Shown: in pieces, positions 35,591-44,448 of the stretch
Position numbering within the stretch: position 1 is the stretch's first letter
How the letters are laid out: every line of letters begins with the position of its first letter
DNA from: CAYSPT01 sp964432985
GTDB taxonomy: Bacteria; Muiribacteriota; CAYSPT01
Assembly (NCBI GenBank): GCA_964432985.1
Contig: CAYSPT010000001.1
Coordinates: forward strand, 1-64,000
Reading direction: 5' to 3'
DNA: 64,000 nucleotides
The notes under the pieces: generated by a model
Database searches by the model: none
Seen by the model: only the letters and a program-made list of their open reading frames with translations
Told to the model about the DNA's origin: nothing
Translations under genes and position numbers: made by a program

Positions 35591-36841
35591 ATGACGGAAG
35601 ACTATTCCTTACAGGCATCTAAAGTCTACGGCCGCGACATCCGTAAGGCTCGTTCCGCGATCGCACACATCCTGTGTGCAGAACTCGCCATCCGTGGCTC
35701 AGACAACTGCGTCTTGACACGCTTCACTTCGCCAACGGCTGTTGACGCAGCCTCCGACACATGCCTTTCAGGAATAATCTCCCGTCAAAGCGAGTGCCTT
35801 CCCAAAAATGCTTGTTTGCTTGTGATTCTGGTAGCGGTGGTGATATTTCTGATGTCCGGGTCATCAGTAATGGCGGAGCCGGAGGACCGGTTTTTATTCA
35901 GCCTTGACCTGGGTGGTATGTACACCGACAACCTGTTCCTCGAGCATTCCGGCGTCCAGCGGCGCGATTACGCCACCGTGTCCAACTTCAAAGGGCACTT
36001 CACTCCAGACCACTACCGGACCTGGTGGCATGAGTTCAATTACCGGTTCAGGCTGTATGACTGGCATCTTGAGCACCAGGCCACCATATGGGACCACGAT
36101 TTGAATTGGAATGCTGTGAAACGGTTTTCCCGCCGCTTCGTTTGCATCGGCCAAAACCGGGCCTACTGGAACCAGGCGCGTTTTAATCCGGACACCTTTT
36201 TTCGAAACCGCAGCAAGTTGGGTTTCATGTTCCGCACCGGCCACAACACCTTTGGCGGACTGGTATACCGTCACGAACTGCGGCATTTCAGGACCAATCG
36301 CAGCAGAGAGCGATCATCGGATTCGGGAGAAATTCTCTATCGCTGGTGTATGGCGGAGAACCGGGGATTTGAAATCGCTTATGATTACGAGCTGCGCCAG
36401 TACAAATATCTGGAGGTGGGCACAACCGGTCATCGACGGCGGGACACAATCGACCGTATCAGGGCTTCCTACAGCCAGGTGTTTTCATTTTCCACCACGG
36501 GGAAACTGGAGCTTTCATACCGGTTTTTCAATTCCAACGATACGTGGTGGGAGTATGACAACCCCCGTCTTTCCTTTTTCATCTGGTACCGTTCTCGCCC
36601 CGGGCAGATGCTGACTTTCTTCTCGTACTACGAAAGCAGGTATTATCCCAATCGGGCGGTGACTGGCACATCCCGCCGACAGAAGGACATGACCTTTCAT
36701 TTAGGCAGCCGTTTCAAGCACCGTCTTGGTGAGGACACATTCACCGAGGCAGTGTATACTTTTCGTAAGAACAGTTCCAATGACAGGGACTTCGATTATT
36801 CGCTGAACCGCTATGAATTGCGATTAGGCGTAGAATTCTAA
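35591..36841 (+). CDS. Outer-membrane beta-barrel protein with long N-terminal extension
   Basis: After a secretion-like segment (LLVILVAVVIFLMSGSSVMA, about residues 75-95) the mature part is a run of amphipathic strands rich in Tyr, Trp, Phe and Arg, ending RYELRLGVEF with a terminal Phe, the signature of an outer-membrane barrel of some 14-16 strands. I know no closer family. The oddity is about 75 polar residues before the hydrophobic segment, three to four times a normal signal-peptide lead. No ATG or GTG lies in frame next to the hydrophobic stretch, only a TTG at 35815. The ATG at 35591 has GGAGG upstream. It follows pdxJ by 19 bp and converges on the HAD gene. Confidence 0.75.
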   Translation: MTEDYSLQASKVYGRDIRKARSAIAHILCAELAIRGSDNCVLTRFTSPTAVDAASDTCLSGIISRQSECLPKNACLLVILVAVVIFLMSGSSVMAEPEDRFLFSLDLGGMYTDNLFLEHSGVQRRDYATVSNFKGHFTPDHYRTWWHEFNYRFRLYDWHLEHQATIWDHDLNWNAVKRFSRRFVCIGQNRAYWNQARFNPDTFFRNRSKLGFMFRTGHNTFGGLVYRHELRHFRTNRSRERSSDSGEILYRWCMAENRGFEIAYDYELRQYKYLEVGTTGHRRRDTIDRIRASYSQVFSFSTTGKLELSYRFFNSNDTWWEYDNPRLSFFIWYRSRPGQMLTFFSYYESRYYPNRAVTGTSRRQKDMTFHLGSRFKHRLGEDTFTEAVYTFRKNSSNDRDFDYSLNRYELRLGVEF

Positions 36842-36858
36842 TAGGACCGGCCCCCTGG

Positions 36859-37659
36859 TTATTGCATGCGCTGCCGGTGGTTGAGGATGTGTCGGACCAA
36901 TTCCGCAAATCCCTCGCCGCTTCTATTTTTGGTGACGTACCGGGGCCAATCGGTCATAATGTCCTGGAAATCATGCACATTGGCTACCCCCACGCTGTTT
37001 TTGAAAAAATGGAACAGGGATTCGTCGTTTGGGGAGTCACCACAGTAGACAAATTCCCGGTTGTGCTCCGCCAGCACCTGGTTTAACTCATTCTTTACAT
37101 AAAAAGTAATGCCGCTCAATTTATCATAGGAACCGAACCAGCCGTTCACGTGGATAGAACTTATTTTTGCTTTTGCCCCGTGGCGTTTGAATATTTCGTA
37201 GATGTCCATTATCTCTTGCCGTGAGAGAGGAGGAACATCTTCACAGAAATCAATGGCCAGGTCAAATTCCCGGTAGTGCTGGTCGCTGGCCAGGGCCGCC
37301 CGGGGATGCTTGTTCAGTATTTCCTCCTGTACCTTGAGCATGCGGTCCCTATTGTTCCGGCGTTCAATGGGATTTCCAACATAATGCTTTTCGAGTTTCC
37401 CGTTTTTCATCAGGAAATAAAAAGCGCCGTTTTCTCCTACTACGGAAGATACAGGCCACATCCTGGCTATGTGATCGCACCATCCGGCCGGCCGGCCCGT
37501 GATGGGCACAACGAGCAGTCCCGATTCTTTGAGTTGCCAGAGCGAAGAATAGGCCTCTGCCGTAATTTTTCCCTCACTGGTAAAGGTGTCATCAATGTCG
37601 AAAAAGATACCATTTATCGGCGCTGGATCGAGTTGGGATAATTCGAGAAATTCAGCCAT
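36859..37659 (-). CDS. HAD-superfamily phosphatase (HAD-IIB/Cof type)
   Basis: A 266-residue HAD hydrolase with the nucleophile motif IFFDIDDTFTSEG near residue 20, motif II VVPITGRPAGW, and motif IV CGDSPNDESLFHFF. The alpha/beta cap in the middle places it in the HAD-IIB (Cof, trehalose-phosphate or mannosyl-phosphoglycerate phosphatase-like) group, dephosphorylating a small sugar phosphate or similar substrate; which one cannot be told. The ATG is the only usable start before the nucleophile motif, and the promoter lies directly against it, so the mRNA seems leaderless. It is transcribed divergently from lgt. Confidence 0.85.
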   Translation of the reverse strand: MAEFLELSQLDPAPINGIFFDIDDTFTSEGKITAEAYSSLWQLKESGLLVVPITGRPAGWCDHIARMWPVSSVVGENGAFYFLMKNGKLEKHYVGNPIERRNNRDRMLKVQEEILNKHPRAALASDQHYREFDLAIDFCEDVPPLSRQEIMDIYEIFKRHGAKAKISSIHVNGWFGSYDKLSGITFYVKNELNQVLAEHNREFVYCGDSPNDESLFHFFKNSVGVANVHDFQDIMTDWPRYVTKNRSGEGFAELVRHILNHRQRMQ

Positions 37660-37665
37660 GTTTTT

Positions 37666-37694
37666 ACTATAGCATTACCAGGTACTGGAGTCAA
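37666..37694 (-). promoter_or_regulatory. Sigma-70-type promoter giving a leaderless HAD mRNA
   Basis: On the minus strand: TTGACT (37694-37689), a 17-bp spacer and TATAGT (37671-37666), each box 5/6 to consensus. The -10 is followed by six bases and then the ATG at 37659, so transcription is predicted to begin at about the A of the start codon. No ribosome-binding site is present. Confidence 0.7.
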
Positions 37695-37735
37695 AGGTAG
37701 TGCTTCACCTCGGGGCATGAAGCCGGATTCATGTG

Positions 37736-37765
37736 TTGACCTGATTTCCGTCTGTATCGTACACT
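37736..37765 (+). promoter_or_regulatory. Candidate promoter for lgt
   Basis: TTGACC (37736-37741), an 18-bp spacer and TACACT (37760-37765), about 43 bp upstream of the lgt ATG and divergent from the HAD promoter. Confidence 0.45.
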
Positions 37766-37807
37766 GGCCGCAATAAAGGGCTGCAAAAACGAGAGAAGCT
37801 AATTCCT

Positions 37808-38635
37808 ATGTATCCCGTTGCTTTTAAAATCGGATCACTGACCGTGTACACCTATGGTCTGTGCCTGGCTTTTGCATTTGCCGCGGCGACGCTGTTGACA
37901 GCCTGGCGGGCCCGCGGTACGGAGGTAACCCGGTCGGATATTCTCGATCTGGCTATTATTATCATTATCACTTCTATCGTTGGAGCCAGGTTTTTCTATG
38001 TGGTGATCGACTGGGAGTACTACTGGGCCCATCCGATGAAAATTGTAAACCTGCCCGAAGGGGGCTTGGTTTTCTACGGAGGATTGGTTGGTGCTATTGC
38101 TGGTTCGATGCTGTTCTGCATGTTTAGAAAAATCCATTTTCTCGTTCTGGCCGATTTGATTTCTCCGGGTATTCTTATCGGGCAGTCAATCGGGCGGCTC
38201 GGGTGTTTTCTCAACGGATGCTGTTACGGTATGCACACGAAATCACCGGTCGGAATCGTTTTTAACGGGGTGGCCGGTCCCGCCCCCCGGCATCCCACGC
38301 AGTTTTATTCCAGCGCTGCTAATTTCTTGCTCTGCCTTATCCTGTTGTACATCGAGCGCCGCTGGAAACGCTTTACCGGATATACATTCTATTTTTATCT
38401 GTTTCTCTATGGCGCTTTCAGATTCTCCATAGAGTTTTTCAGGGATGATGATCGTGGTGGACTGATATTGGATCTGTTGAGTGTATCGCAGTTTATCAGC
38501 CTGGTCGGGATACTTCTGGCAGTAGCGGCAGCTTGCAGACAGTGGCAATCACAGCGTATCTCTACCGGGGAAATCGATTCAGTTGATGAAGATGCCGATG
38601 CAGTGCCGGGGGACGATAATCACGATCTCTTATGA
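37808..38635 (+). CDS. lgt: Prolipoprotein diacylglyceryl transferase Lgt
   Basis: An inner-membrane enzyme that moves diacylglycerol from phosphatidylglycerol to the lipobox Cys of prolipoproteins. Of 275 residues, seven helices are expected. Family motifs include GLVFYGGLVGAI and GRLGCFLNGCCYG, which contains the conserved Arg-Asn region, then HPTQFYSSAANF and FRFSIEFFRDDDRG. The C-terminus is acidic. It starts after GAGAAGCTAATTCCT. Its last 6 bp overlap, tail to tail, the end of the CDP-alcohol phosphotransferase gene. Confidence 0.95.
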   Translation: MYPVAFKIGSLTVYTYGLCLAFAFAAATLLTAWRARGTEVTRSDILDLAIIIIITSIVGARFFYVVIDWEYYWAHPMKIVNLPEGGLVFYGGLVGAIAGSMLFCMFRKIHFLVLADLISPGILIGQSIGRLGCFLNGCCYGMHTKSPVGIVFNGVAGPAPRHPTQFYSSAANFLLCLILLYIERRWKRFTGYTFYFYLFLYGAFRFSIEFFRDDDRGGLILDLLSVSQFISLVGILLAVAAACRQWQSQRISTGEIDSVDEDADAVPGDDNHDLL

Positions 38636-39271
38636 GAGATCTCCAATGGCTGCTGAGATGGCTGTTTTAACGTATTCCACCAGTGAGGCCAGGGTCACCA
38701 CGATAATGAGCCAGGAGAAAGCCTGGATGGTCCACTGTCCCGTCCAGCGCCAGTAGGCTGGCTGCAGCACGATGAGTATTGCCCCTACTCCCTGTACTAT
38801 TGCCTTTATTTTTCCGCTAAGTTTGGCCGCCACGGTGAGACCGTGCCGGGTGAGTACAATACGGCAGTAGGCAACGGTGACATCACGAACGGCCATAATC
38901 AGCGGGACCAGCGGGGTAACCAGCCCGGCCATGGCTAGAGCCCAGTAAACAATGATCCTTGATATGCTGTCCGCATAAGGATCGAGCATTTTGCCCCATT
39001 CGGTGACGGTCTTGAATTTCCGCGCCAGGTACCCATCGAATACATCGGACAGTTCCAAAATACCCAGTATGGCTCCGCTGACCAGCAGTGATACCAGACT
39101 CCTGTTTGTCCAGAAAACGAGAAAGGTCAGAGCAAATATTACCGCTAGAGGAATACGTGCAATCGTTACTAACTGTAGAATAATGATCCAACGCTTGCGG
39201 TCAGACGAGTGCTCTTCTTCTGCAGCTGGTTCATCTAAAGAAGGTACTTCTGAAAAGGAAGGCTCCGGCAT
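38630..39271 (-). CDS. CDP-alcohol phosphatidyltransferase (PgsA-like)
   Basis: A membrane enzyme with the complete family signature D-x2-DG-x2-AR-x8-G-x3-D-x3-D (DVFDGYLARK, then GKMLDPYAD). It transfers a phosphatidyl group from CDP-diacylglycerol to an alcohol; glycerol 3-phosphate is most likely, making phosphatidylglycerol phosphate for PgpA (29341). About five helices follow an acidic N-terminus. The start is unsure: the frame runs back to 39376, but I choose the ATG at 39271, which gives 213 residues, close to the family's normal length. Confidence 0.8.
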   Translation of the reverse strand: MPEPSFSEVPSLDEPAAEEEHSSDRKRWIIILQLVTIARIPLAVIFALTFLVFWTNRSLVSLLVSGAILGILELSDVFDGYLARKFKTVTEWGKMLDPYADSISRIIVYWALAMAGLVTPLVPLIMAVRDVTVAYCRIVLTRHGLTVAAKLSGKIKAIVQGVGAILIVLQPAYWRWTGQWTIQAFSWLIIVVTLASLVEYVKTAISAAIGDLS

Positions 39272-39411
39272 CTCTCTGTCAGTGTCCCATCCATTAGAAT
39301 TTACTGAAAACACCCAGGCTGGTGTAGTCAAACATACGTGAAGAGAATAACAAACACCTCTTTCAAAGTCAAGCATGGTGAAGCGCTTGCTGGACCAGGT
39401 AAGCCTGTAAT

Positions 39412-39440
39412 TTGCTTAATAACCAACTACGGCGTATACT
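39412..39440 (+). promoter_or_regulatory. Candidate promoter for AI-2E family permease gene
   Basis: TTGCTT (39412-39417), a 17-bp spacer and TATACT (39435-39440); the gene starts 51 bp downstream. The -10 is 5/6, the -35 weak. Confidence 0.4.
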
Positions 39441-39491
39441 TGGGGATAGAAACGAGCTGCCTGATGAATTTTATGAAGCAAGATCGGAACT

Positions 39492-40802
39492 ATGTTGTTT
39501 GATAACAAGCCGTATACGTTCGACCGGGTGGTCCGGTTCGGTATCACTGTCGGCCTGGTGTGGTCTCTGGTGTGGTTGCTAGGCTATCTGAGTGATGTTT
39601 TGATCCCTTTTACGGTGGCTTTTCTGCTTGCCTATCTTACCAACCCGCTGGTTACGTTTATCGACAGACAATTGTTGAAAGCCGTTCGGTATGGGCAGCG
39701 AAGTATCGATGCAATTCTGGACTATCCTGACATTTCCCAAAACATCACCCAATCTGAGAATCTTGATGAGACGGTTTCCCCAAGGGAACTAGCTCCTCAA
39801 GAGGAGGTAGCTCCCCGAAGGGAGTTACCGTCCAGTGAAAAAGTCTTACGTGAAAAAACCGGGTATCACATAACCGCCGTTTTCATTAGTCTGGCACTGG
39901 TGGTGCTGGTAGTGGTGCTGGTTGCCAGCGTTTTCATTCCCATGGTTATGGAGGAGTTTGGCCACATGGGACGCGTCTTGACCCGCTTGGTCAACAACAC
40001 CGATGTCGCCAGGATGGCGGCGAAACGCTTGCCTCCTGATTTGTGGCAAGTAGTCAAAGGATACGCTGCTCGCCGGGAAGTCCAGGAATTCTTTAAAACA
40101 GACAGTTTCTGGAAAATGTCTTCGGCAGTGGCACGGAAGGTATTGCCCGGAGCGTGGGGAATAATTACCGGTACCATGGGAGTGCTTACCTGGCTGGTTG
40201 GCCTGGCCTCTATTGGACTGTACCTGGTCTTTCTATTGCTGGATTATCAAAAGGTCAAAGAGGGCTGGCAGGAGTTGATTCCTCCTGTCTATCGTCAAAC
40301 GGTGATCGACTTCGTACATGATTTCGATCTGGCTATGAACCGCTATTTCCGTGCCCAGGCTGCAGTCGCCGCCCTGGTAGGGATCATGATGGCAATCGGG
40401 TTTGGGCTCATCGGTTTGCCTATGGGTATCATTCTCGGCCTGTTTGTCGGGCTGCTCAACATGGTCCCCTACCTGCAGTTGATCGGATTGATCCCGGCTT
40501 TTTTGCTGTCACTGGTCCATGCCGTAGAGACGGGCGGTAGTTTCCTGGTCATCTGCTCGCTGACCGCACTGGTTTTCGTGGTTGCTCAACTGGTCCAGGA
40601 TGCGGTCCTGGTCCCCAAAATTATGGGAAAGGCAACCGGGTTGAGTCCAGCCATGATATTGCTATCCCTATCTATCTGGGGTAAGCTTCTTGGGATGCTG
40701 GGATTGCTCATAGCTCTTCCCATGACATGCTTGCTGCTGGCGTACTACAAGCGGATGGTAGCTGCGCCGGCCTCCGGACCTTCAGATGCACAGGCTGGTT
40801 AA
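39492..40802 (+). CDS. AI-2E transporter family (PerM-like) membrane protein
   Basis: A 436-residue member of the AI-2E/PerM permease family. Two N-terminal helices are followed by a hydrophilic stretch (about 75-115, Glu- and Pro-rich), then a third helix, a soluble domain, and the conserved C-terminal helix block with GLIGLPMGIILGLFVGLLNM and VPYLQLIGLIPAFLLS, then LVPKIMGKATGLSPAMILLS. The family moves varied substrates (autoinducer-2, Na+/H+ exchange), so the substrate here is unknown. Its final 4 bp overlap the convergent ABC-F gene. Confidence 0.85.
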   Translation: MLFDNKPYTFDRVVRFGITVGLVWSLVWLLGYLSDVLIPFTVAFLLAYLTNPLVTFIDRQLLKAVRYGQRSIDAILDYPDISQNITQSENLDETVSPRELAPQEEVAPRRELPSSEKVLREKTGYHITAVFISLALVVLVVVLVASVFIPMVMEEFGHMGRVLTRLVNNTDVARMAAKRLPPDLWQVVKGYAARREVQEFFKTDSFWKMSSAVARKVLPGAWGIITGTMGVLTWLVGLASIGLYLVFLLLDYQKVKEGWQELIPPVYRQTVIDFVHDFDLAMNRYFRAQAAVAALVGIMMAIGFGLIGLPMGIILGLFVGLLNMVPYLQLIGLIPAFLLSLVHAVETGGSFLVICSLTALVFVVAQLVQDAVLVPKIMGKATGLSPAMILLSLSIWGKLLGMLGLLIALPMTCLLLAYYKRMVAAPASGPSDAQAG

Positions 40803-42664
40803 AACAGGCTTTTTTCCTCTTCTTCGAACCTGTTGCTGATTTCCTCATACTGTTCTTCCAGCACAAGTAATTCCTCGTACAAAGTCTCCAGAGTGGTGTT
40901 TAATTTCTCCACCGACTGTGAAAGGCGGGTGATGGCGTCGGCATTTTGATCCTCACAGGCCTGCACGAGCCGGGTGTTAGAACGTTCGGCTTCCTTTTCC
41001 AGTCTGCTGATTTCTTCCTCCAGGCCGGTCATCTTCTGCTCTAATGGTCGCAGAAAGTGGGATCTCCGCTTGAGAAATTCCGCCCGGGATTGCCTTAACA
41101 TCTTGCGTTTTTCGGCCTTCTGGGCTTTTCGTATTTTTTTTACTTCCTGATTTTCTGAAAGAAACGATTCCTGCTCATCCCAGCCCACCTGCTCCAGAAA
41201 CTGGTCATACCCGCCTGCAAAGTGAAGCAGCCGTCCGCGGTTAAACACGATCAGGCTGGTTGCCACACGTCTGAGAATCCGTTCGTTATGGGTGACGATA
41301 ATGGAAGCACCTTTAAATGAGTCCACAGCTTCCATCAGTGCTTCACACGATTCCATGTCGAGATGCTGTGTAGGTTCATCCATCAGTATCAGGTTGGCTG
41401 GAGTTACCAGCATTTTGCCGATGAGAACACGGCTTTTTTCACCTCCGGAAAGCACCTTTGTCGGTTTGAGCGCATCGTCTCCGGAAAACATCATTGCTCC
41501 GCAGATATTACGAGCTCTTTGCCGATCAACGTCGGTCTGGCTGTCGAGAATTTGTTCCTCCACAGTAAGTGAGGGATCGAGCAGCGCCGTGTTTGACTGC
41601 TCGAAATAGGTCATCCTGGTTTGCGGAAAGAGTCTGATGTCTCCCGACTGGGAACAAAGGGTTCCGGACAGTAGTTTGAGCAGCGTGGTTTTCCCTTTGC
41701 CGTTTCTGCCGATAATACAAATCCGGTCATGGCTTGACACGTTCAGATTGACCCGGTCGATCAGCCAGGGATCCTCCCCGGTATATGAAAAGCAAATATC
41801 CTTGACCTCCATGAGGCATTTTGCCCGGCAAGGCTCGTAATTGAAAGAAAAAGAAAGATTTTCGATTACCTCCAATTTATCAAGATCGGATTGCTTGGCC
41901 ATGGTTTTTAGCCGTGACTGGACCATGCTTGCATGACGGGCTTTGGCCCTGAAACTGCTGATGAATACATCCATTTGCTTCTGGCGCTTTTCCTGGGTTA
42001 GGCGGTGTTTCTCGTGACGTTCCTCATCCTGACAGATCAGACGGTAGTAGGCACCGGTGGAACCAGGTACCTTTTTTATCGTGTTGCGGTGTATACCGAT
42101 GATATGACTGGTAACTGAATCCATGAAATGCCTGTCATGACTGATAACCAGCAACTCGTTGCGCCACTGCTTGAGAAAACCGGTGAGCCACCGGATAGAG
42201 ACGATGTCCAGAAAATTGGTTGGCTCATCCAGGAGCAGGAGATTTGGTTCGGATACAAGGACTTTGGCCAGGCTGATTCGCATCTGGTAGCCGCCGGAAA
42301 ATTCTGAGGGGTGGCGGAAAAAATCATCTTCGCAAAAGCCAAGTCCGGTCAGGACCTTTTTTACTTTCCAGGTGTTCTCTTCTGTTCTGTACTCTACGGG
42401 AAGGCCCCGGCAGCTTTCTTCGAGGACGGTGGATTCGGTGAATCGAATAGTCTGATCCAGGTAGCCGATTACGTAATTCTTCGGGACATTTACGTCCCCT
42501 TCTTCATAGGGCTCCTGTCCGGCTATAATTCTGAAAAGGGTTGTTTTTCCGTGCCCATTACGCCCGACCAGTCCGGCTTTTTCACCAGGATTCAGGTGAA
42601 ATGAGACAGCGTTGAGCAGAGGCTGCGCACCGAATCCTTTGCTGAGGTTCTGAATAGTAATCAT
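40799..42664 (-). CDS. ABC-F family ATPase (translation factor type)
   Basis: A soluble 621-residue protein with two ATP-binding cassettes and no membrane domain. Cassette 1 has GRNGHGKTTLFRIIAG, signature FSGGYQMRISLAK, and LLLLDEPTNFLD. Cassette 2 has GRNGKGKTTLLKLLSG, LSGGEKSRVLIGKML, and ILMDEPTQHLD. The linker between them and a C-terminal coiled coil (about residues 530-615) fit the Uup/YheS-like ABC-F group, which bind ribosomes and adjust the peptidyl-transferase centre. It begins after GGAGC. The STAS gene is 102 bp upstream on the same strand. Confidence 0.92.
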   Translation of the reverse strand: MITIQNLSKGFGAQPLLNAVSFHLNPGEKAGLVGRNGHGKTTLFRIIAGQEPYEEGDVNVPKNYVIGYLDQTIRFTESTVLEESCRGLPVEYRTEENTWKVKKVLTGLGFCEDDFFRHPSEFSGGYQMRISLAKVLVSEPNLLLLDEPTNFLDIVSIRWLTGFLKQWRNELLVISHDRHFMDSVTSHIIGIHRNTIKKVPGSTGAYYRLICQDEERHEKHRLTQEKRQKQMDVFISSFRAKARHASMVQSRLKTMAKQSDLDKLEVIENLSFSFNYEPCRAKCLMEVKDICFSYTGEDPWLIDRVNLNVSSHDRICIIGRNGKGKTTLLKLLSGTLCSQSGDIRLFPQTRMTYFEQSNTALLDPSLTVEEQILDSQTDVDRQRARNICGAMMFSGDDALKPTKVLSGGEKSRVLIGKMLVTPANLILMDEPTQHLDMESCEALMEAVDSFKGASIIVTHNERILRRVATSLIVFNRGRLLHFAGGYDQFLEQVGWDEQESFLSENQEVKKIRKAQKAEKRKMLRQSRAEFLKRRSHFLRPLEQKMTGLEEEISRLEKEAERSNTRLVQACEDQNADAITRLSQSVEKLNTTLETLYEELLVLEEQYEEISNRFEEEEKSLF

Positions 42665-42766
42665 GAGAAAATGCTCCGGGAAGACACTATGTCTAGTTCA
42701 CCTGAAAAAGAAGGGAGAGATCGAGGAACGGTCATGATCGAACGATCACCTATGATCGAAGATCAC

Positions 42767-43096
42767 CTATGCATCCTCGAGCGCTTGATCGACAGTTTCA
42801 TAGATATTAAAAATGTCAGTCAACATGGTGAACGTGAATATATCTTTGAGGTCCTCATTGGGACCTGAAAGCTTTATCCAGCCTTCTTCGCGTGCTGTTC
42901 GTTTGCTCATATCGCACAATACACCGATTCCGAGGCTGGTCATATAGCCTACACCGTCAAGGTCGATGACAATACGGTAGTGTGCATCGGCGAGAAGTGA
43001 ATTCATGTATTCTCTAAAATCAATGGAAGTCGATTCATTCAGGTCGCCAGTAATGGTGACTACAACAATTTCGTTTTCTTCACGATGGGTTATCAA
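42767..43096 (-). CDS. STAS-domain protein (anti-anti-sigma type)
   Basis: A 109-residue stand-alone STAS domain: NEIVVVTITGDLNESTSIDF, then RIVIDLDGVGYMTSLGIGVL. Spo0F/RsbV-type anti-sigma antagonists have D-S-S/T-G at the phosphorylation loop; here the loop is T-S-L-G, so the usual phospho-acceptor (second Ser/Thr) reads Leu, and control may not be by phosphorylation. I start at the TTG of 43096, 8 bp after AAGGAG and 49 bp after a consensus-like promoter start; the longer frame to 43180 would include that promoter. No anti-sigma kinase or phosphatase gene lies nearby. A second STAS gene is at 52362. Confidence 0.85.
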   Translation of the reverse strand: MITHREENEIVVVTITGDLNESTSIDFREYMNSLLADAHYRIVIDLDGVGYMTSLGIGVLCDMSKRTAREEGWIKLSGPNEDLKDIFTFTMLTDIFNIYETVDQALEDA

Positions 43097-43151
43097 ACTG
43101 TCTTGCTCCTTCCCCCTGAAGCCGGGCTCAAGCCGGATTGCGATGTCTGGG

Positions 43152-43180
43152 ATGATACCTGACATCACCGGATATGTCAA
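43152..43180 (-). promoter_or_regulatory. Sigma-70 promoter for the STAS gene
   Basis: On the minus strand: TTGACA (43180-43175, perfect), a 17-bp spacer and TATCAT (43157-43152, 5/6). The predicted transcript start near 43145 excludes a translation start at 43180 and supports the TTG at 43096. Confidence 0.7.
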
Positions 43181-43266
43181 TTGATGATGTTGATTAACAA
43201 GGATGATGACTCCTGCATATGATGACTTCTGTAGATGATCCCATCAACAGATGGCACTGCCTGCAA

Positions 43267-43302
43267 AAGCTGCCTGAATACTACGTTTGAGGTGAGGACA
43301 TG
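43267..43302 (-). pseudogene. Duplicated 3' tail of hemW
   Basis: This 36-bp stretch repeats the last hemW codons (43332-43367) with six mismatches, 65 bp further downstream. Read on the minus strand it encodes HVLTSNVVFRQL, against HVLTSNVIFRQLL at the real gene end. It lies after the hemW stop and is not translated in any supported gene. It looks like a relic of a small tandem duplication. Confidence 0.75.
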
Positions 43303-43326
43303 AGAAGAATTCCAGAAACTTGGAAG

Positions 43327-44448
43327 CTACAGCAGTTGTCTGAATATCACGTTTGAGGTGAGGACGTGGGCAGGGTGGAGACGGTACACATTTCTGTCTT
43401 GGACCAGGAAACCTTCATGAGCCAGCACTTTCAGTCTGTGTTTCAGTCGCTCGACATTCACAGGGGTGAATCGTTGTTCCAGGCTGTCAAGGTTAACGCC
43501 CTCCATGAGGAGCCGAAGCCTAATAATCGTTTCTTCCGCTGCCTTAGCGGGGAGTTCGAGTCGCTCCACCTCTTCTTTGCCGCAGCCTGGTGCCTCCAGG
43601 TAATCACTCACCGAAGAGCAGTTCTTGGATCTCACTCCCTCCAGGTGTGAGGCGGCAGCGGCACCGATACCAAGATAACTTTCTCCCCGCCAGCACAATA
43701 CATTGTGAAGGCAGTGGTGTCCGGGCCGGGCAAAATTAGATATCTCATAATGATCGAAACCAGCCTTTTTAAGTGTGATAACGGATTCTTCAAACCATTC
43801 CGCCTGATCGTCATCCGTCGGGAGATCAAGCGGCGCACTAAGAGCCATAGGTGATTGAGGATCGAGAGAAAGGCAGTACAGGGAAAGGTGATCGATATCA
43901 CTCTTGATCAGGATCTCAAGCCCGTTGATCAGGGATTCCTTCCGTTGCCCGGGGAGTCCGACTATCATGTCCGCAGAAATACTGGAAAATCCTGTTTCTC
44001 TGGCCCTGCTAATCAAGTCGAGAGCCTGTTTGGGAGTATGTTGGCGGCCCGCTGCCGCCAGTTCCCTGCTCTGCAGTGTCTGCACGCCGATAGACAGTCT
44101 GGTGATACCGCTGTCCCTGGCAGCCTGGAGAAAAGTATGTGTGGTCGATTCGGGATTCACCTCAATGGTTGCTTCCTGGAGTCCGGAAAGATGAAAAATG
44201 GATTTCAGTCCGTCAATGAGATGTTTGAGGTAAAATCTTCCCAGAAGGCTGGGCGTTCCTCCTCCGATGAAGAGGGTTTGAAATGCTTTTCCCCGGTAGG
44301 CTTCCGCTTCGGTCAGCAGTGCTTTGATATATGTTTGCGGTACGTGCCGGTGCACGGGTAGAGAATAGAAACTACAGTACGGGCATTTGCGTCTGCAATA
44401 TGGTATGTGCAGGTAAAGTCCTGTTGGACTGCTGTAGGCTTGCATCAC
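43327..44448 (-). CDS. hemW: Heme chaperone HemW (radical SAM)
   Basis: A 373-residue protein of the oxygen-independent coproporphyrinogen oxidase-like family. The radical-SAM cluster motif is YCRRKCPYC, followed by the glycine-rich SAM site LFIGGGTPSLLG. The N-terminus GLYLHIPYC and the C-terminal HemN domain are typical of HemW, and the HemN-specific longer N-terminal arm is missing, so I favour the heme-trafficking role over true HemN. The start overlaps the lepA stop by 4 bp. A repeat of its 3' end follows downstream. Confidence 0.88.
   Translation of the reverse strand: MMQAYSSPTGLYLHIPYCRRKCPYCSFYSLPVHRHVPQTYIKALLTEAEAYRGKAFQTLFIGGGTPSLLGRFYLKHLIDGLKSIFHLSGLQEATIEVNPESTTHTFLQAARDSGITRLSIGVQTLQSRELAAAGRQHTPKQALDLISRARETGFSSISADMIVGLPGQRKESLINGLEILIKSDIDHLSLYCLSLDPQSPMALSAPLDLPTDDDQAEWFEESVITLKKAGFDHYEISNFARPGHHCLHNVLCWRGESYLGIGAAAASHLEGVRSKNCSSVSDYLEAPGCGKEEVERLELPAKAAEETIIRLRLLMEGVNLDSLEQRFTPVNVERLKHRLKVLAHEGFLVQDRNVYRLHPAHVLTSNVIFRQLL

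Noticed and set aside
42733..42770. GATC-rich palindromic stretch downstream of the STAS gene (GATCGAACGATC and GATCACCTATGATCGAAGATC)
   Set aside because: Short and partly within the gene end; may be random GATC clustering. I see no recognised element.
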